Part shown: positions 51,309 to 61,573 of the stretch, piece after piece
Numbering within the stretch: the stretch's first letter is position 1
How the letters are laid out: each line of letters starts with the position of its first letter
Origin: Pyrenophora tritici-repentis
Lineage: Eukaryota; Ascomycota; Dothideomycetes; Pleosporales; Pleosporaceae
Assembly (NCBI RefSeq): GCF_003171515.1
Contig: NC_089393.1
Location: 1,736,001 to 1,800,000, forward strand
DNA: 64,000 bases
Reading direction: 5' to 3'
Made by a program: the position numbers and the translations under genes
The notes under the pieces: generated by a model
What the model saw: only the letters and a program-made list of their open reading frames with translations
What the model was told of the DNA's origin: nothing
Database searches by the model: none

Positions 51309-53307
51309 ATGCCTGCGTACGTACAATTAGCTACAGAGTTACCCCGCATATCGCGCAGTTTGTAAGGGCCGTTTTGACTAACAATTATGCAGGCCAGGCG
51401 ACCAATACAACGGCGGCAACGTCAAGAACCCATTCGAAGAACGCGTCGTGAACGGCTTCACCGCGACGGAAATCGCGACATTACAGAGTAGATTGAACAA
51501 GCAACTCGGGCCGGAATATATTTCGCAAAGACCCGGAAATGGTGGTGGTAAAGTGGCGTACTTGGAGGGGAACAAGGCGATAGCACTTGCGAATGAGGTC
51601 TTCGGATTCAACGGATGGTCGAGCTCGCTTGGACAAGTGCAGATTGATTATGTATGTACCTGAACGTTTTTTGAGGAGGGCCAAGTCTAATTAGACCAGG
51701 TTGATGAGCTTCAGAATGGCAAGGTCAACTTGGGTCTCTCAATAGTAGTGAGGATCACACTCAAAGACGGCACCTATCACGAGGTAAATTTGACAGCTGC
51801 ACGCTTCTCCTGAATATACTGACCTAAACCAAGGATATTGGCTATGGTTCAATTGAGAACGGCAAGGGTAAAGCAGCGTCGTTTGAGAAGGCAAAGAAAG
51901 AGGCGGCAACAGATGGACTGAAACGCTCATTGCGCACTTTTGGCAATGTCCTCGGCAACTGCTTATACGACAAGGAGTATCTCAAGAAAGTCCAGGCTAT
52001 GAAGGTCAAGCCTATCAAATTTCAAGAGGACAACCTACACCGCCACGTCGACTTTGCACCGCCACCCAAGCCTGAGCAACAAGCGATGGTCAAGCCTGAG
52101 CCACAGAGAACACCTGTTCGTCCGAACCAAGTCCTCCGAACACGTACAGAGCAGCTCAACAACGAGTCGTTTGGTGCTGACTTTGACGACGATGCCGATG
52201 AGAACTTGTTCGATGGAGTAGATGTTACCGAGGGTCATGGGGACGAGTTCTCGCTATCGGATACTGTATCTGCTCCTGATACCACAGGACCACGAGCTAT
52301 TGAAGTAGCCAAATCGAACGGCGTATCTTCTGCTCGTACATCGCCCACCCGAAATACGGTACCTCCTAGACAGCCCAACGTTAGACCTGTGCAAGCGGGT
52401 CGCGGCCAGCCTCCAGCGCAAAAGCAGCAACCAAATCAAGGCCCTGGAAGGCCTCCACCTCCCATGCAAAACGAAAAACAGCCACAGACACCAGTTCAGC
52501 AGCAACCGCGCCCTGTACAGAATGGTGGACGTATGCCTCCACCAGTCATGGAGAGCGGGGGTGCTGCAAAACCTACAGGACAACAGCCACAAAACCAGCA
52601 GCATGCTACTAACAACCCAGCTCTCCGGCCAACACCTCCTCAAGCACAACAACAACCCAACCAACAGCTCCCAGGACCGCAAGCCCAGAGCACAACAACA
52701 CCAGCCACAAATGCACCACCTCCCAACCGACCCCCCCGTAGGCTTTGTAACCTCCCGCGCTGCCGAACTCCTCCAATCCGCCGACGCAAACTCATTCAGC
52801 AGGCTCCCCTCATTCAACCCGAACGCCGAATCCCCCATACCAAAAGAACAACGCACCCCCGGCGTCGACCACGCCAGCAGCAGACCCATCAAACGCGACG
52901 CCGTCAACGCCCCTCCTCCACCCCAACCTCCGCCCCAACGTCCCGGTGTATCAACAACGGGCTCTTTCAACCGCCCAAACATAGTGAACCCGCACCTCGA
53001 CGCCAACCGCCGCATCGGCGCCCCCCAGTTATGCCATGAGTCCTAGTGCGAATCGTGGAGCGTACAAACCGCCTACGTTTGCCAATGCCAATGCCAATGC
53101 CAATGCCAATGCCAATGCCAATGCCAACGCAAACACAAACGCGACAAATGGTGCGGGTGTCAAACGAGAGAGGGCAGCGTTGCAGGACGTCAGCAATGTG
53201 AATTTTGGGGGCGAATGCGGCGGCTGAAGGCCCAGACCCGAAGAAACCGAGGGGTTGAGGCGAATGCGCCTAATGGGACTGAGAATGCGGCTGTCGTTAA
53301 TCCATGA
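51309..53307 (+). CDS. RAD52: Recombination mediator Rad52, frame broken at four homopolymers
   Basis: Exons start 51309-51316 (8 nt), 51393-51651, 51700-51783, then 51834 onward. The N-terminal annealing domain is intact: NPFEERVVNGFTATEIATLQ, YLEGNKAIALANEVFGFNGW, VRITLKDGTYHEDIGYG and GLKRSLRTFGNVLGNCLYDK. It binds and anneals single-stranded DNA as a ring. A long Pro/Gln-rich linker follows. The C-terminus (VGFVTSRAAELLQ, then GVKRERAALQDVSNVNFGG, then APNGTENAAVVNP) lies in successive frames. Each switch is cured by one base fewer in C7 52731-52737, C6 53031-53036, G5 53207-53211 and G4 53251-53254, reaching TGA 53305-53307. Four such changes in one gene point to consensus error. Uncorrected, the annealing domain would remain but the tail would be lost. 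Confidence 0.88.
53081..53128 (+). repeat. Hexanucleotide repeat coding Ala-Asn in RAD52
   Basis: Seven GCCAAT units and one GCCAAC, then degenerate copies, encode an Ala-Asn run in the linker before the Rad52 tail. The length is likely to vary between strains. Confidence 0.93.
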
Positions 53308-53826
53308 GGGAGTATATGCGTTTAGTGTGGTTTATGTGTGATGAGTATGGCGTCATTTTATCTATTATAGTCTTCTCTGGTTGGGGGTTTGGGCATTGGA
53401 ATGAGCTGGAACGGTGTTTAGGGCGTTGGACAAAGATAGTGCGTATTCTTTCTGGGAGAAGGTAATGAGCGAGATCAGTCAACAATTAGCATTTCTACCA
53501 GGGAAAAAATGACATAATATAAACATTTCAAACATCCATCTCAATATTGCAATTCTGCACTCTTTGTAAGTTGCCGAATTATTGTTTTCGCCCCCCAAAA
53601 GACGCCCATTTCATTTCTCCTTTCCAATTTCTTTCCACTGGAAAAGAAAACAGCTAAAAAGCGCTAAGATAATGCACATACACACATAGATATAGGAATC
53701 CAGAAACCCCCAGTTTGCAAAAGAAGAAAAAAGGAACAAGATAAGATGACATTGCCCACAACATCCACACACACACACATGCATGACCCGATCAATATCT
53801 CACCCCCACACAGAGAGAGTCCCACA
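53308..53826. other. Intergenic, convergent 3' ends
   Basis: About 520 bp. It contains the RAD52 and RAE1 3' UTRs and a short CA-dinucleotide run near 53766. No gene seen. Confidence 0.45.
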
Positions 53827-55026
53827 CTACTTCTTCCTACTATTAGGCCTAGGTTTGCATTCATCGCCCAGAATAGGATGAAGTTTAATCTTAGTGGGAT
53901 ACTGAGGCGTGTTACCACTGTATCCCTTACTCCAATCGTAGCTGATAGCATAGGCAAAGATATTTCCGTCTTTGGAGAAGGCAGTAGCGACGATGCTGCC
54001 GCCGACTTCAGGGTAGCCTTTGAGACGGTGCTTTGCGTCCTTGTCCCAGAAGTGGAAGGTGCCGTCTGAGCCGGCGGTGCTAAAAGTGCCGTGCTGGGGG
54101 TGGAAAGAGATTGCGTTTACGGAGAAGACTTTTGCGATGTCGCGGTTGCTTGTATCGGTTTGGCGGTGGCATTTGAAGGAGAAGTTTAGACTAGGGTTGG
54201 GATGTTAGTTGAGGGGGTGGGAATAGGGAGGAATGGGGGAGGGGGACTGACCTGGTGTCTTTTTCTTCGACGTATTGGATTGCGCATCGGCCTTCGATGG
54301 AGCCGACGGCGAAACCGGTTGCGTCGCTGAAGCAGCTGACGACTCTTGTTTGCCACTTGAGCGGGCTGGTGATGGTTTTGTAGATGGCGGTTGGGTTTGT
54401 GAGGTTGACCATGTGGATGTGGCGCTCTGCTGTCGCAATCACTAGCAGCTGGTCCTTGATGTCCATGCTGTACACGCGCTCCTGGCATTGCAGCGTACCG
54501 ACTGGCTCGGCGCCTTGCAGATCCCAGAACTTGACAGTCTTGTCCCATGAGCCGGTCGCAACGTAGTCTTTACCACCAGTTTGGAACCAGCGCACGCACT
54601 TGATGCCATTCTCGTGCGCCTTGGCTTGCTGGGCTGGGACAGTGCCGCTGGCGGGGGCGGTGCGGAAGTCAACAATATTGAGCATACCGGTTGCGTCACC
54701 TGCTGCTATACGTGTGCCATCCTGCACAATGTTAGCACTTGATCGTGATTCCATTGATTTGATAAACATACCTTTGACCATCCCAGACCAAGAACAGGAC
54801 CCTGGCATTCGAACATCCATTTTCCGTTTGCGCCATTCTGGTTGACCTCGTAGATGTAGACCTTCTTGTCCCAGCTTCCTACGGCGAGGAAGTCGTTTGT
54901 CGGGGAAAACTGCAGATCGGACACGCTGTCGCTGGGTACTTGGCCTTGTGGGACCTCGACGTCTTTACTTGTGTCGCCTGTGGTAGAGCTAGCAGCAGGC
55001 GCTGCGGCTTGACCAAAGAGAGTCAT
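53827..55026 (-). CDS. RAE1: mRNA export factor Rae1/Gle2 (WD40)
   Basis: Exons complement(join(53827..54190,54252..54721,54772..55026)), 362 residues. The Gle2 start is MTLFGQAAAPAASS and the first repeat is SVSDLQFSPTNDFLAVGSWD. Further WD40 repeats follow: YVATGSWDKTVKFWDLQGAE, LLVIATAERHIHMVNL, ISFHPQHGTFSTAGSDG and the C-terminal block AYAISYDWSKGYSGNTP typical of Rae1. It docks on nucleoporins through GLEBS motifs and aids mRNA export. Length matches the family. The splice sites give closed phases. Confidence 0.95.
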
Positions 55027-56226
55027 CTTTTCTTTCTATGTCGCTTTTGTATGCGCGTCGAGCAGGTACGTGTTGATCGTGGTAGAGCTTTGCGCAAGTC
55101 GCTGCTTGGAAGGTGTTGGTGGTTGCAGGTAGCCGGTCAGGGAAGGAATTCCTTCGCACGGGTCGGAGAATACCGGGAGAGAAGACGCAAGGTCTAATCG
55201 CGTGGGGAGAAAATACGATGGTTGTCTGGCAGCTTCTTATATTGTACACCACCGACGCGCCTGGAAGAAAGAGCAGCACTGAAGCTTCCTAGGCAAGCAC
55301 CCTTGCAGCTTGCCAGGCACCAGCCCATTTCTGCCTAGCGCGCCAAGACCGCGGCGTTACGATTGCCCGGCTCCAGCTCCCCATGTAAAAACTTTCTAGC
55401 AGCCTGTTCCACCTTTCTTCCTTCAACGTTCCTCGCTCAAAGAATCGCAACGAAGCACACGCACAGAGCGCCTCTCGGGGTGTCTCTTCCCACGCTTTGG
55501 GGAAAGTCCCCGGACAACGATCATCGCGATCGCACTTTCAGCAACGAACCGCCATAGAAGCCGCGGCTTCCAACCGATCACGACATTTCTCGCATCTCTT
55601 TATCCGTCTGCACTCTTTTCGACAGCTTTCACGAGGCTGCAGGGTGGGGATCTGGCACTTGGATGATGATATGAGTCCGCTGGTGACCCGGTCTGCGTGC
55701 TGAAGGTTCGCTGGAGATTGGAGGAGGAGGGAGTTGTTGGGAGGTGCCAGGTATGGAGGGTCTTCTCGTCCAGTTTATGGTTATGCGATTGCCTCCTTTG
55801 CGCTTCGGTCACACGGGGTGTCTAGGAGGTAACTCAATGGGGCTCATTCTTGAGGCGAGGAGCGTTCATTCACACACACATTTTTCGGGTCTGAGGGTAG
55901 GCGCTCTCTGGCAATGGTCAGAGTAACGGGCTATCGCGTGCTCGGTCGAACGAGCCAGATTTCCATCAGCTATTCAACGGTTCATATGATGAGACACATG
56001 GAAATAGAGTCAAGCTCTGAGGCTGTCCGAATCCCAAAGTGGTAGGACGGCCTTTGCTGAATTTTCTACGACGGTATCTGATGAACCTTGAGGCTTATAT
56101 AGTTATTATAAGACAATGCAATATATGATCAGAAGCTATCTGTCTTTCCAACCTTGTCGTGAATGGTATCAACGATGTAGGGACTAGCTGCATCTTGTAG
56201 TGTTCTGCTGTCTCGTGAGTGCGTCT
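55027..56226. other. Intergenic, upstream of RAE1 and downstream of GUK1
   Basis: About 1.2 kb. Several short frames on both strands are pyrimidine-rich and featureless. I see no supported gene. Confidence 0.45.
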
Positions 56227-57052
56227 TCATGCCTCAGTCCCGACGATGAACTCCTTGACCTCCTCGTACGCCTTCTCTAAGTCATCGTTGATAACAATCT
56301 TGTCATGAGGCGCTTGTCCACTGTGCGCAAACTCCATCTCAACCTTTGCCTGGTTCAGTCTCTTTAGAATAGCCTCCTCCTTGTCTGTTGCTCGACTCCT
56401 CAGTCGCTTCTCCAAAATCTCCATGGATGGTGGCTGGAGGAACAGGAACCGCGGGCGAGGGAAGGTAGGGTGGTTCGCAACTTGCTTGACGCCCTAATCA
56501 CGTCATTAGCTCCAGCTTGTCCTCAACGCATAACATGACACTACTAACCTCCATCTCAATATCCAAGATACAAATCTGACCTTTCTCCGCAATGTCGTTT
56601 ACAGCCTTCACACTGGTTCCATAGTAGTTGCCTCCAAACTGCGCATGCTCTACAAAGCCTTTCTTCTCAATTAGGTCCTGGAATTCCTCCTTGGTCACAA
56701 AGTAGTACTCCTTGCCGTTTTGCTCGGTTCCTCGCGGGCCGCGTGTCGTGTGCGATATGCTGAAGCCGAATTTGCCGGGGTACTCTTCGAAGAGGCGCGA
56801 GAGAATTGTAGATTTACCTGCGCCTGAGGGGCCGGAGATTACAATGGGTTGGTGCGAGGCGAGGGCGTCTTTGGAGACGGTGACGGGATCGGTAGGGGCC
56901 ATCTTGGAGGTGTGGTGGGTGAAAGTACGGGTGATGTTGAGTTTAGGTGTAGGTGCTTTGGTAGCGATATTGTAGCTGTGAAGCAGTTGAAGCCAGGGCT
57001 TAGATTCGACACGTGATAGACTCGTAGACAGCCTTGAGAGAGTCAATGGCAT
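56227..57052 (-). CDS. GUK1: Guanylate kinase
   Basis: Exons complement(join(56227..56493,56549..57052)), 256 residues from ATG 57052 or 206 from ATG 56902 ([13 protein letters not shown]). Converts GMP and ATP to GDP and ADP. P-loop GPSGAGKS (74-81 in the long form), then [20 protein letters not shown] (GMP-binding), [28 protein letters not shown] and [15 protein letters not shown] across the intron. The short form equals the usual cytosolic enzyme. The extra 50 residues lack much acidity and are rich in Ser, Thr, Arg and Lys, resembling a mitochondrial targeting sequence. It shares a 224-bp divergent promoter with SKI8. Confidence 0.94.
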
Positions 57053-57276
57053 TCTCTCCGGACTTTGTTGCTGCAGGGCGCTGCGGGGTGTGATTGGCGG
57101 TGAAACTAGCTGCTAAGGGGGTGTTTGGTGGGGTACCAAGTGGGATGGCGGCCTGGCTGGTGACATCGCGTTTTCGTATTTGTACTGACCTCATCGAGCC
57201 ACAAAAAGCTCCCCTGCACTTTCCATTCCCAATGGTGCAGTAGTTGCGCGTGAAACTAGAGCTTTTGAATCACAAA
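57053..57276. promoter_or_regulatory. Short divergent promoter, GUK1 / SKI8
   Basis: Only 224 bp separate the two start codons (374 bp if GUK1 starts at 56902), so both genes must share control sequences here. Confidence 0.6.
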
Positions 57277-58458
57277 ATGGTACGAAGATCGTTCCAACCT
57301 CGCTTCTGTTCTAACAACGTCCAGTCGAAACAATACCTTACTCTTCACACAGTCGACTCGGCGCATCCAAAAGCTAGCGATGTATTCGCCGTAGCGCCGA
57401 CCACCACACAGCTGCTGTCAGCCTCTGGCGCAAGTAGCATCAACGTTTACGACACCACGCAACCCGAGTTTCCAATCATACAGACACTTGAAAAGGCGCA
57501 TCCACTCGGTATACACCACCTTGTAACCGCACGGGAAGAGAAGGCGCGACGGGCCGCGAGTGCTGGCTTCGAGGGCAAGGTTAAGATATGGAGTCAAAAT
57601 GAAGATGGTGTATGGAGCGAGGACGGAGAGATTGTTGGTGGGTACGCCTTGCGCTTTCTTTGCCATCGCACATGAAACTGTTGTATGCAAAGATGCTGAT
57701 TTTGGGTGCAGACCAGAACAAGCCGGGTGAGATATGGGCCATTGCGCTCAGCGCAGATGGACAATACCTCGCGAGTACCAGTATCAACGGCAAAATCAAT
57801 GTGTGGAGCTTGAACAAAGATGAGGGCATGCCTCGGATACGCGAGTACGAGACAAAGGGTAGTTTCGGCATGTGTGTGGACTTGGTAAGCTTTGCACTCT
57901 AGTGCTTGACCTCAACCATATATACACATATGCTAACATGTCTACTAGAGTCGCAACGGTAGCTTCACAGCCTCAGGGCACGAGAACGGATCGATATACG
58001 TCTTCAACAACGAGACCGGACGCCTCGCACATTCCTTGGCTGGCCTCGTACATCCAGTTCGCAGCGTAGCCTTCTCACCAGCTTCAAAACTGTTAGCAGC
58101 AGGAGGTGATGCAAGGATAATCGCACTCTACGACGTCACTTCGGGCGAGCAGGTGGCAAACTTCACCGGACATGGAGGTTGGGTGCTCAGCCTGGATTGG
58201 AGCGATACCGGCGAGTACCTACTTTCAGGGTAAGGCATCGAATATTTCATAGAGGAGCCTATTAACAGTCTCAGATCACACGATTCAAAAGCAAAAGTCT
58301 GGCGCATCGAAACGAGGACTTGTGTTGCAACACACTCTCACGGTGACAAGCCTCTTTGGAGCGCAAAATGGTTACCAAAGGTTCCAACTAAAAGCGAGAT
58401 GTTCGCACTAGCAGGAGGAAATAACTCGATCAGTTTCTACAGGGAGGCCGCGGGTTAA
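57277..58458 (+). CDS. SKI8: Superkiller complex WD40 protein Ski8
   Basis: Exons join(57277..57279,57325..57637,57712..57884,57949..58229,58275..58458), 317 residues. The first exon is the ATG alone: removing a 45-bp intron joins it to SKQYLTLHTVDSAHPKASDV, the usual Ski8 start. WD40 blocks: QLLSASGASSINVYD, AASAGFEGKVKIWSQNEDG, IWAIALSADGQYLASTSING, GSFTASGHENGSIYVFNNET, SVAFSPASKLLAAGGDARI, WVLSLDWSDTGEYLLSGSHD and the closing NNSISFYREA. Ski8 is part of the Ski2-Ski3-Ski8 helicase complex feeding RNA to the cytosolic exosome and in many fungi also aids meiotic double-strand breaks (Rec103/Rec14). Introns 1 and 4 are both 45 bp. Confidence 0.93.
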
Positions 58459-59131
58459 TATATGAACTACCTAGTATGCGGAGCGCTTCGCATCATAGAC
58501 ACTCCACGCTGTGCAAGGAACAATGAAGATGGAACGGCAGCAAGAGAGGCAAAATGGCAAGCGATTGGTGTAAGATGATGGCCAGAAGCTGCCACTTGGA
58601 AATGGTCAGGATTCATGAGCTGTGGGAACCTGAGTAGGTAATATCTGGCTTGTGCCATCCAATCAGATACAAGGTAGTATCGCATCTGTATCCACTTTGC
58701 AGATCACGAGCTTAAATTGACGACAGCTACCAGGGCTATTAACAATGGCTGATGCTCACTGCCTGCATAGATCATTCATGAATTATATCCTGGTTTTTTG
58801 TTCGTATCTGATCTTCCTCCTTCTTGTTCAAAGTCTGTTCCGCAATGCTTCCAGACTTCAATACCGCTATTTGTGAGTTCAGATTAAGTTGTTAGTAAGC
58901 ATGCATGAGTTCTCTCTCTCTTTCGATTTTCTGAAAAGTATTGGAGTGAAATAATGTGTAGTATGGAACACGAATCATCAATCATGCAGGCTTTTTCAAA
59001 ACATAGATCGCATTCTGTCCCCTTTCATAACTCATAAAACCCTCAATCCATCCCAAAACTTCTCAACATAAATCTAACTCTCGTCCGTAAAAGTTGCGGA
59101 TCGAATCCATCTCTATTGTTTGCCTCTTCAC
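58459..59131. other. Intergenic, convergent 3' ends
   Basis: About 670 bp, AT-rich towards 58760-59060. No gene seen. Confidence 0.45.
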
Positions 59132-59654
59132 TCAGCAAGCACCAGGGGAAAGGCAGCATTCACCATCGGTGACGCAGGCACGACCAACGTTGCAGCAACC
59201 GCATGGGCCGAATGCACAGCCCAGTTGGCAAATTATGCATGCCCTGTGTGTATCGCTCCAGTGAGGCCAGTGTATATGAATCTTCCGCGAGACGAGACCT
59301 GCGACATCGTTGTCGATGGATCCGGCAGCCTTTTCGATACCCGCTTCGCTGCTAATAATGGGGGTCTTGTCTTCTGTAAAAGTGATGTTGAATGCTTCCA
59401 AGACATCGGGTTGCCCCTCGACTTTCAAGAGCCTAAGCATGTTGAAGACTTCGCCAGATTGCTCCGAGTCGGAGGTTGTTGCGTTCGTGTCCGTGGAGGA
59501 GAGTTGCGAGGTTTCTCTGACGACCACAGGGGCTACAACGGCAGCGGAGACCGTGAGTATGAAGGGTGCGGTGGTGATGATGGTAGAGACTGTGGGTGCT
59601 TTTGTTAGTCGATAAATGCCAATGATGGAATTAAGGGAGAAGCTTACAACGCAT
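59132..59654 (-). CDS. Small secreted cysteine-rich protein, candidate effector
   Basis: Exons complement(join(59132..59589,59648..59654)), 154 residues. Exon 1 is 7 nt (ATG CGT T); the 58-bp intron has GTAAGC, a CTAAC branch and CACAG. The spliced start MRFSTIITTAPFILTVSAAV is a good signal peptide. The middle is acidic and Ser/Thr-rich (TDTNATTSDSEQSGEVFN), with FNITFTEDKTPIISSEAG after it. Ten cysteines fall in the last 36 residues: ACIICQLGCAFGPCGCC, then VGRACVTDGECCLSPGAC. I recognise no family. Small size, secretion and clustered cysteines suit an apoplastic effector or antimicrobial protein, but this is inference; a simple cell-wall protein is possible. Without the tiny exon the frame lacks a signal peptide, so gene callers may miss it. 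Confidence 0.78.
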
Positions 59655-61573
59655 AATGATGGTTTGCTTGATGGTAGCTGTCTGAAAGTCTGAAAGTCTT
59701 GTTGGCTGCTGGGGATCTGAGTCGATGATGATTCTGATGTCCCCCTTCCACCTCAACTTCCTCTCCTCTTTATACACATCCTCCCTCTTTCATGACCTCG
59801 ACTTTTACCTCCACTACCGATGCACCCAACTCTTCGGATCTACACTATCAATCACAAGAACGCTACATTCATCTTCCTCAAACACCATTGGCCCCCGGCT
59901 TGATTCTAAGAGACACACTGCGTTGATTCGGACCTCCGTTATCATGCTGCTATCAGAGTGGTATGTCACAGAACAGGACCCTCTGTCAAGCGCGCTAGAC
60001 ACGCACACGTGGCTTGGAGTACACCACCTTCCTAAAGCCTTCTATTAGCTGCACCGGAAATGCCTCTCAAATGCTCCACGCGCTCGTCACCACTATATCT
60101 CGCTACACTTTTCCCCATTGAATTGCGCCGATGGTGGGGCTTTGTGATAACAGGTACCGGGACACGATACTCAATGTGGTTTCCCCAGATTTCGCTCCCC
60201 AGTAAATCACGCCGATTCCACACAACCTGCGGATAACAAATCTGATCCTGAAAACCCCGTCGCTCAAACGCTTAGCCACTATCACTAAAACTAACCTAAC
60301 CTCGTTCCTACCCCTAAAAGGTCCGTTCCGCAATCACATCCTTACCCATAATACCACCATTCATACATCCATCCATTCATCCAACACACCTGACCCCGCC
60401 ACATCAGCACATGCATTCCCAGCACAACCCCTCTGCGACGTGCACTTCCGGCAGTTCAGAATTATGCATAAAATATAACCCGCCACTACACTGCTTACGT
60501 GAGAATGTCGCGCGTTGGCACACAAGATACGAGGTCGTATCCCCACTGATATTGGGCTAAGCTTTTCTTGGAGTAACTAAGCTTTTGCTCGTGTGATCGG
60601 TATAAGAGATCCCCCAGTCTAAAATTCTCGTCTATTTTGTCCCAAAAAGTGTGACATAACAGTTCATGTAAGATGTTTATCTACTGCTGCTGCTGTGACT
60701 GTGACGATGTGCAGATACGAGAACTGGAAGTGTGGGGTACTGTAGCGTACTCCCCGATTTGGGTGATTAAGAAGACTTCGGCGTATGAGAAGGTTAGACG
60801 ATGAAGTAGGAGCCCGAATAGGAAGTTTGGGAGATATGATGACGCTATTGAAGTTTGGTTGATGCTGCAGGGCTAGTGAGGGAGGGGCAGTACCGTTACT
60901 GTGGTGTAGCTGGAAATGATGCCGCTATTGAAGCTTGGTTGATGCAGCATGACTGTTTGGGTTTGTGTGGTGGTGATAGTGGGAAACTATAGGTAAAGGA
61001 TGGGAATTGATATAGACGGGGATTATTTCAATACAATACATGAGTGGTGGAGGGCTTCAGTAAGAGTGGCTCACTGTGTCTGTAAATGAGAAGAATATGT
61101 CGATTTCGCGCTATCAATGATTGCGGTAGATGAATCTAGTTGCCCTGGACGCTTTTGATGACTCGTAATTGGTATGTATTGGCTTGTGTCTCATCGTAAG
61201 GAGGCGCAAAACTTGGACTGAGCCGAAATTGCGCCCCTATCCTAGCTGAACCATCATCGCAATGAGCATACGTCGCAGTGGAGTATTGTAATTAATCCTC
61301 GTGAATACTAGCAGATTGCTATGCTATACCCCCAAGATATGTCACTCTCATACCAGAATGCCGGGTTTCCGTTCTTTGCCAATGGCTATCTTTTGGTAAT
61401 ATCGTCTTGCAGCGAAAAGGAACATTTGGGAAAACGACTTGCCTTCTCTAGTAAATGACAAAATGAAAAGCTGTAAGCCCTAGGCTGAAATCGCGGTAGA
61501 CAGGAAAGCAGGAGATAAGGAAATTGATGCTGACACTCAGACCACGGAAAAAGAGCTGACTTGTGTAGAAACT
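59655..61573. other. Large intergenic region
   Basis: About 1.9 kb. A plus-strand frame at 59725-60048 has no supporting features. An imperfect 32-bp duplication lies at 60837-60948. No supported gene. Confidence 0.45.
60837..60948. repeat. Imperfect 32-bp direct repeat
   Basis: Copies at 60837-60868 and 60917-60948 share CGCTATTGAAG and TTGGTTGATG and differ at three positions, one of them GTTT versus GCTT. Confidence 0.7.

Noticed and set aside
59725..60048. 107-codon plus-strand frame
   Set aside because: Hydrophobic start but no cleavage site or conserved motif; next to the secreted Cys-rich gene yet without similar features.
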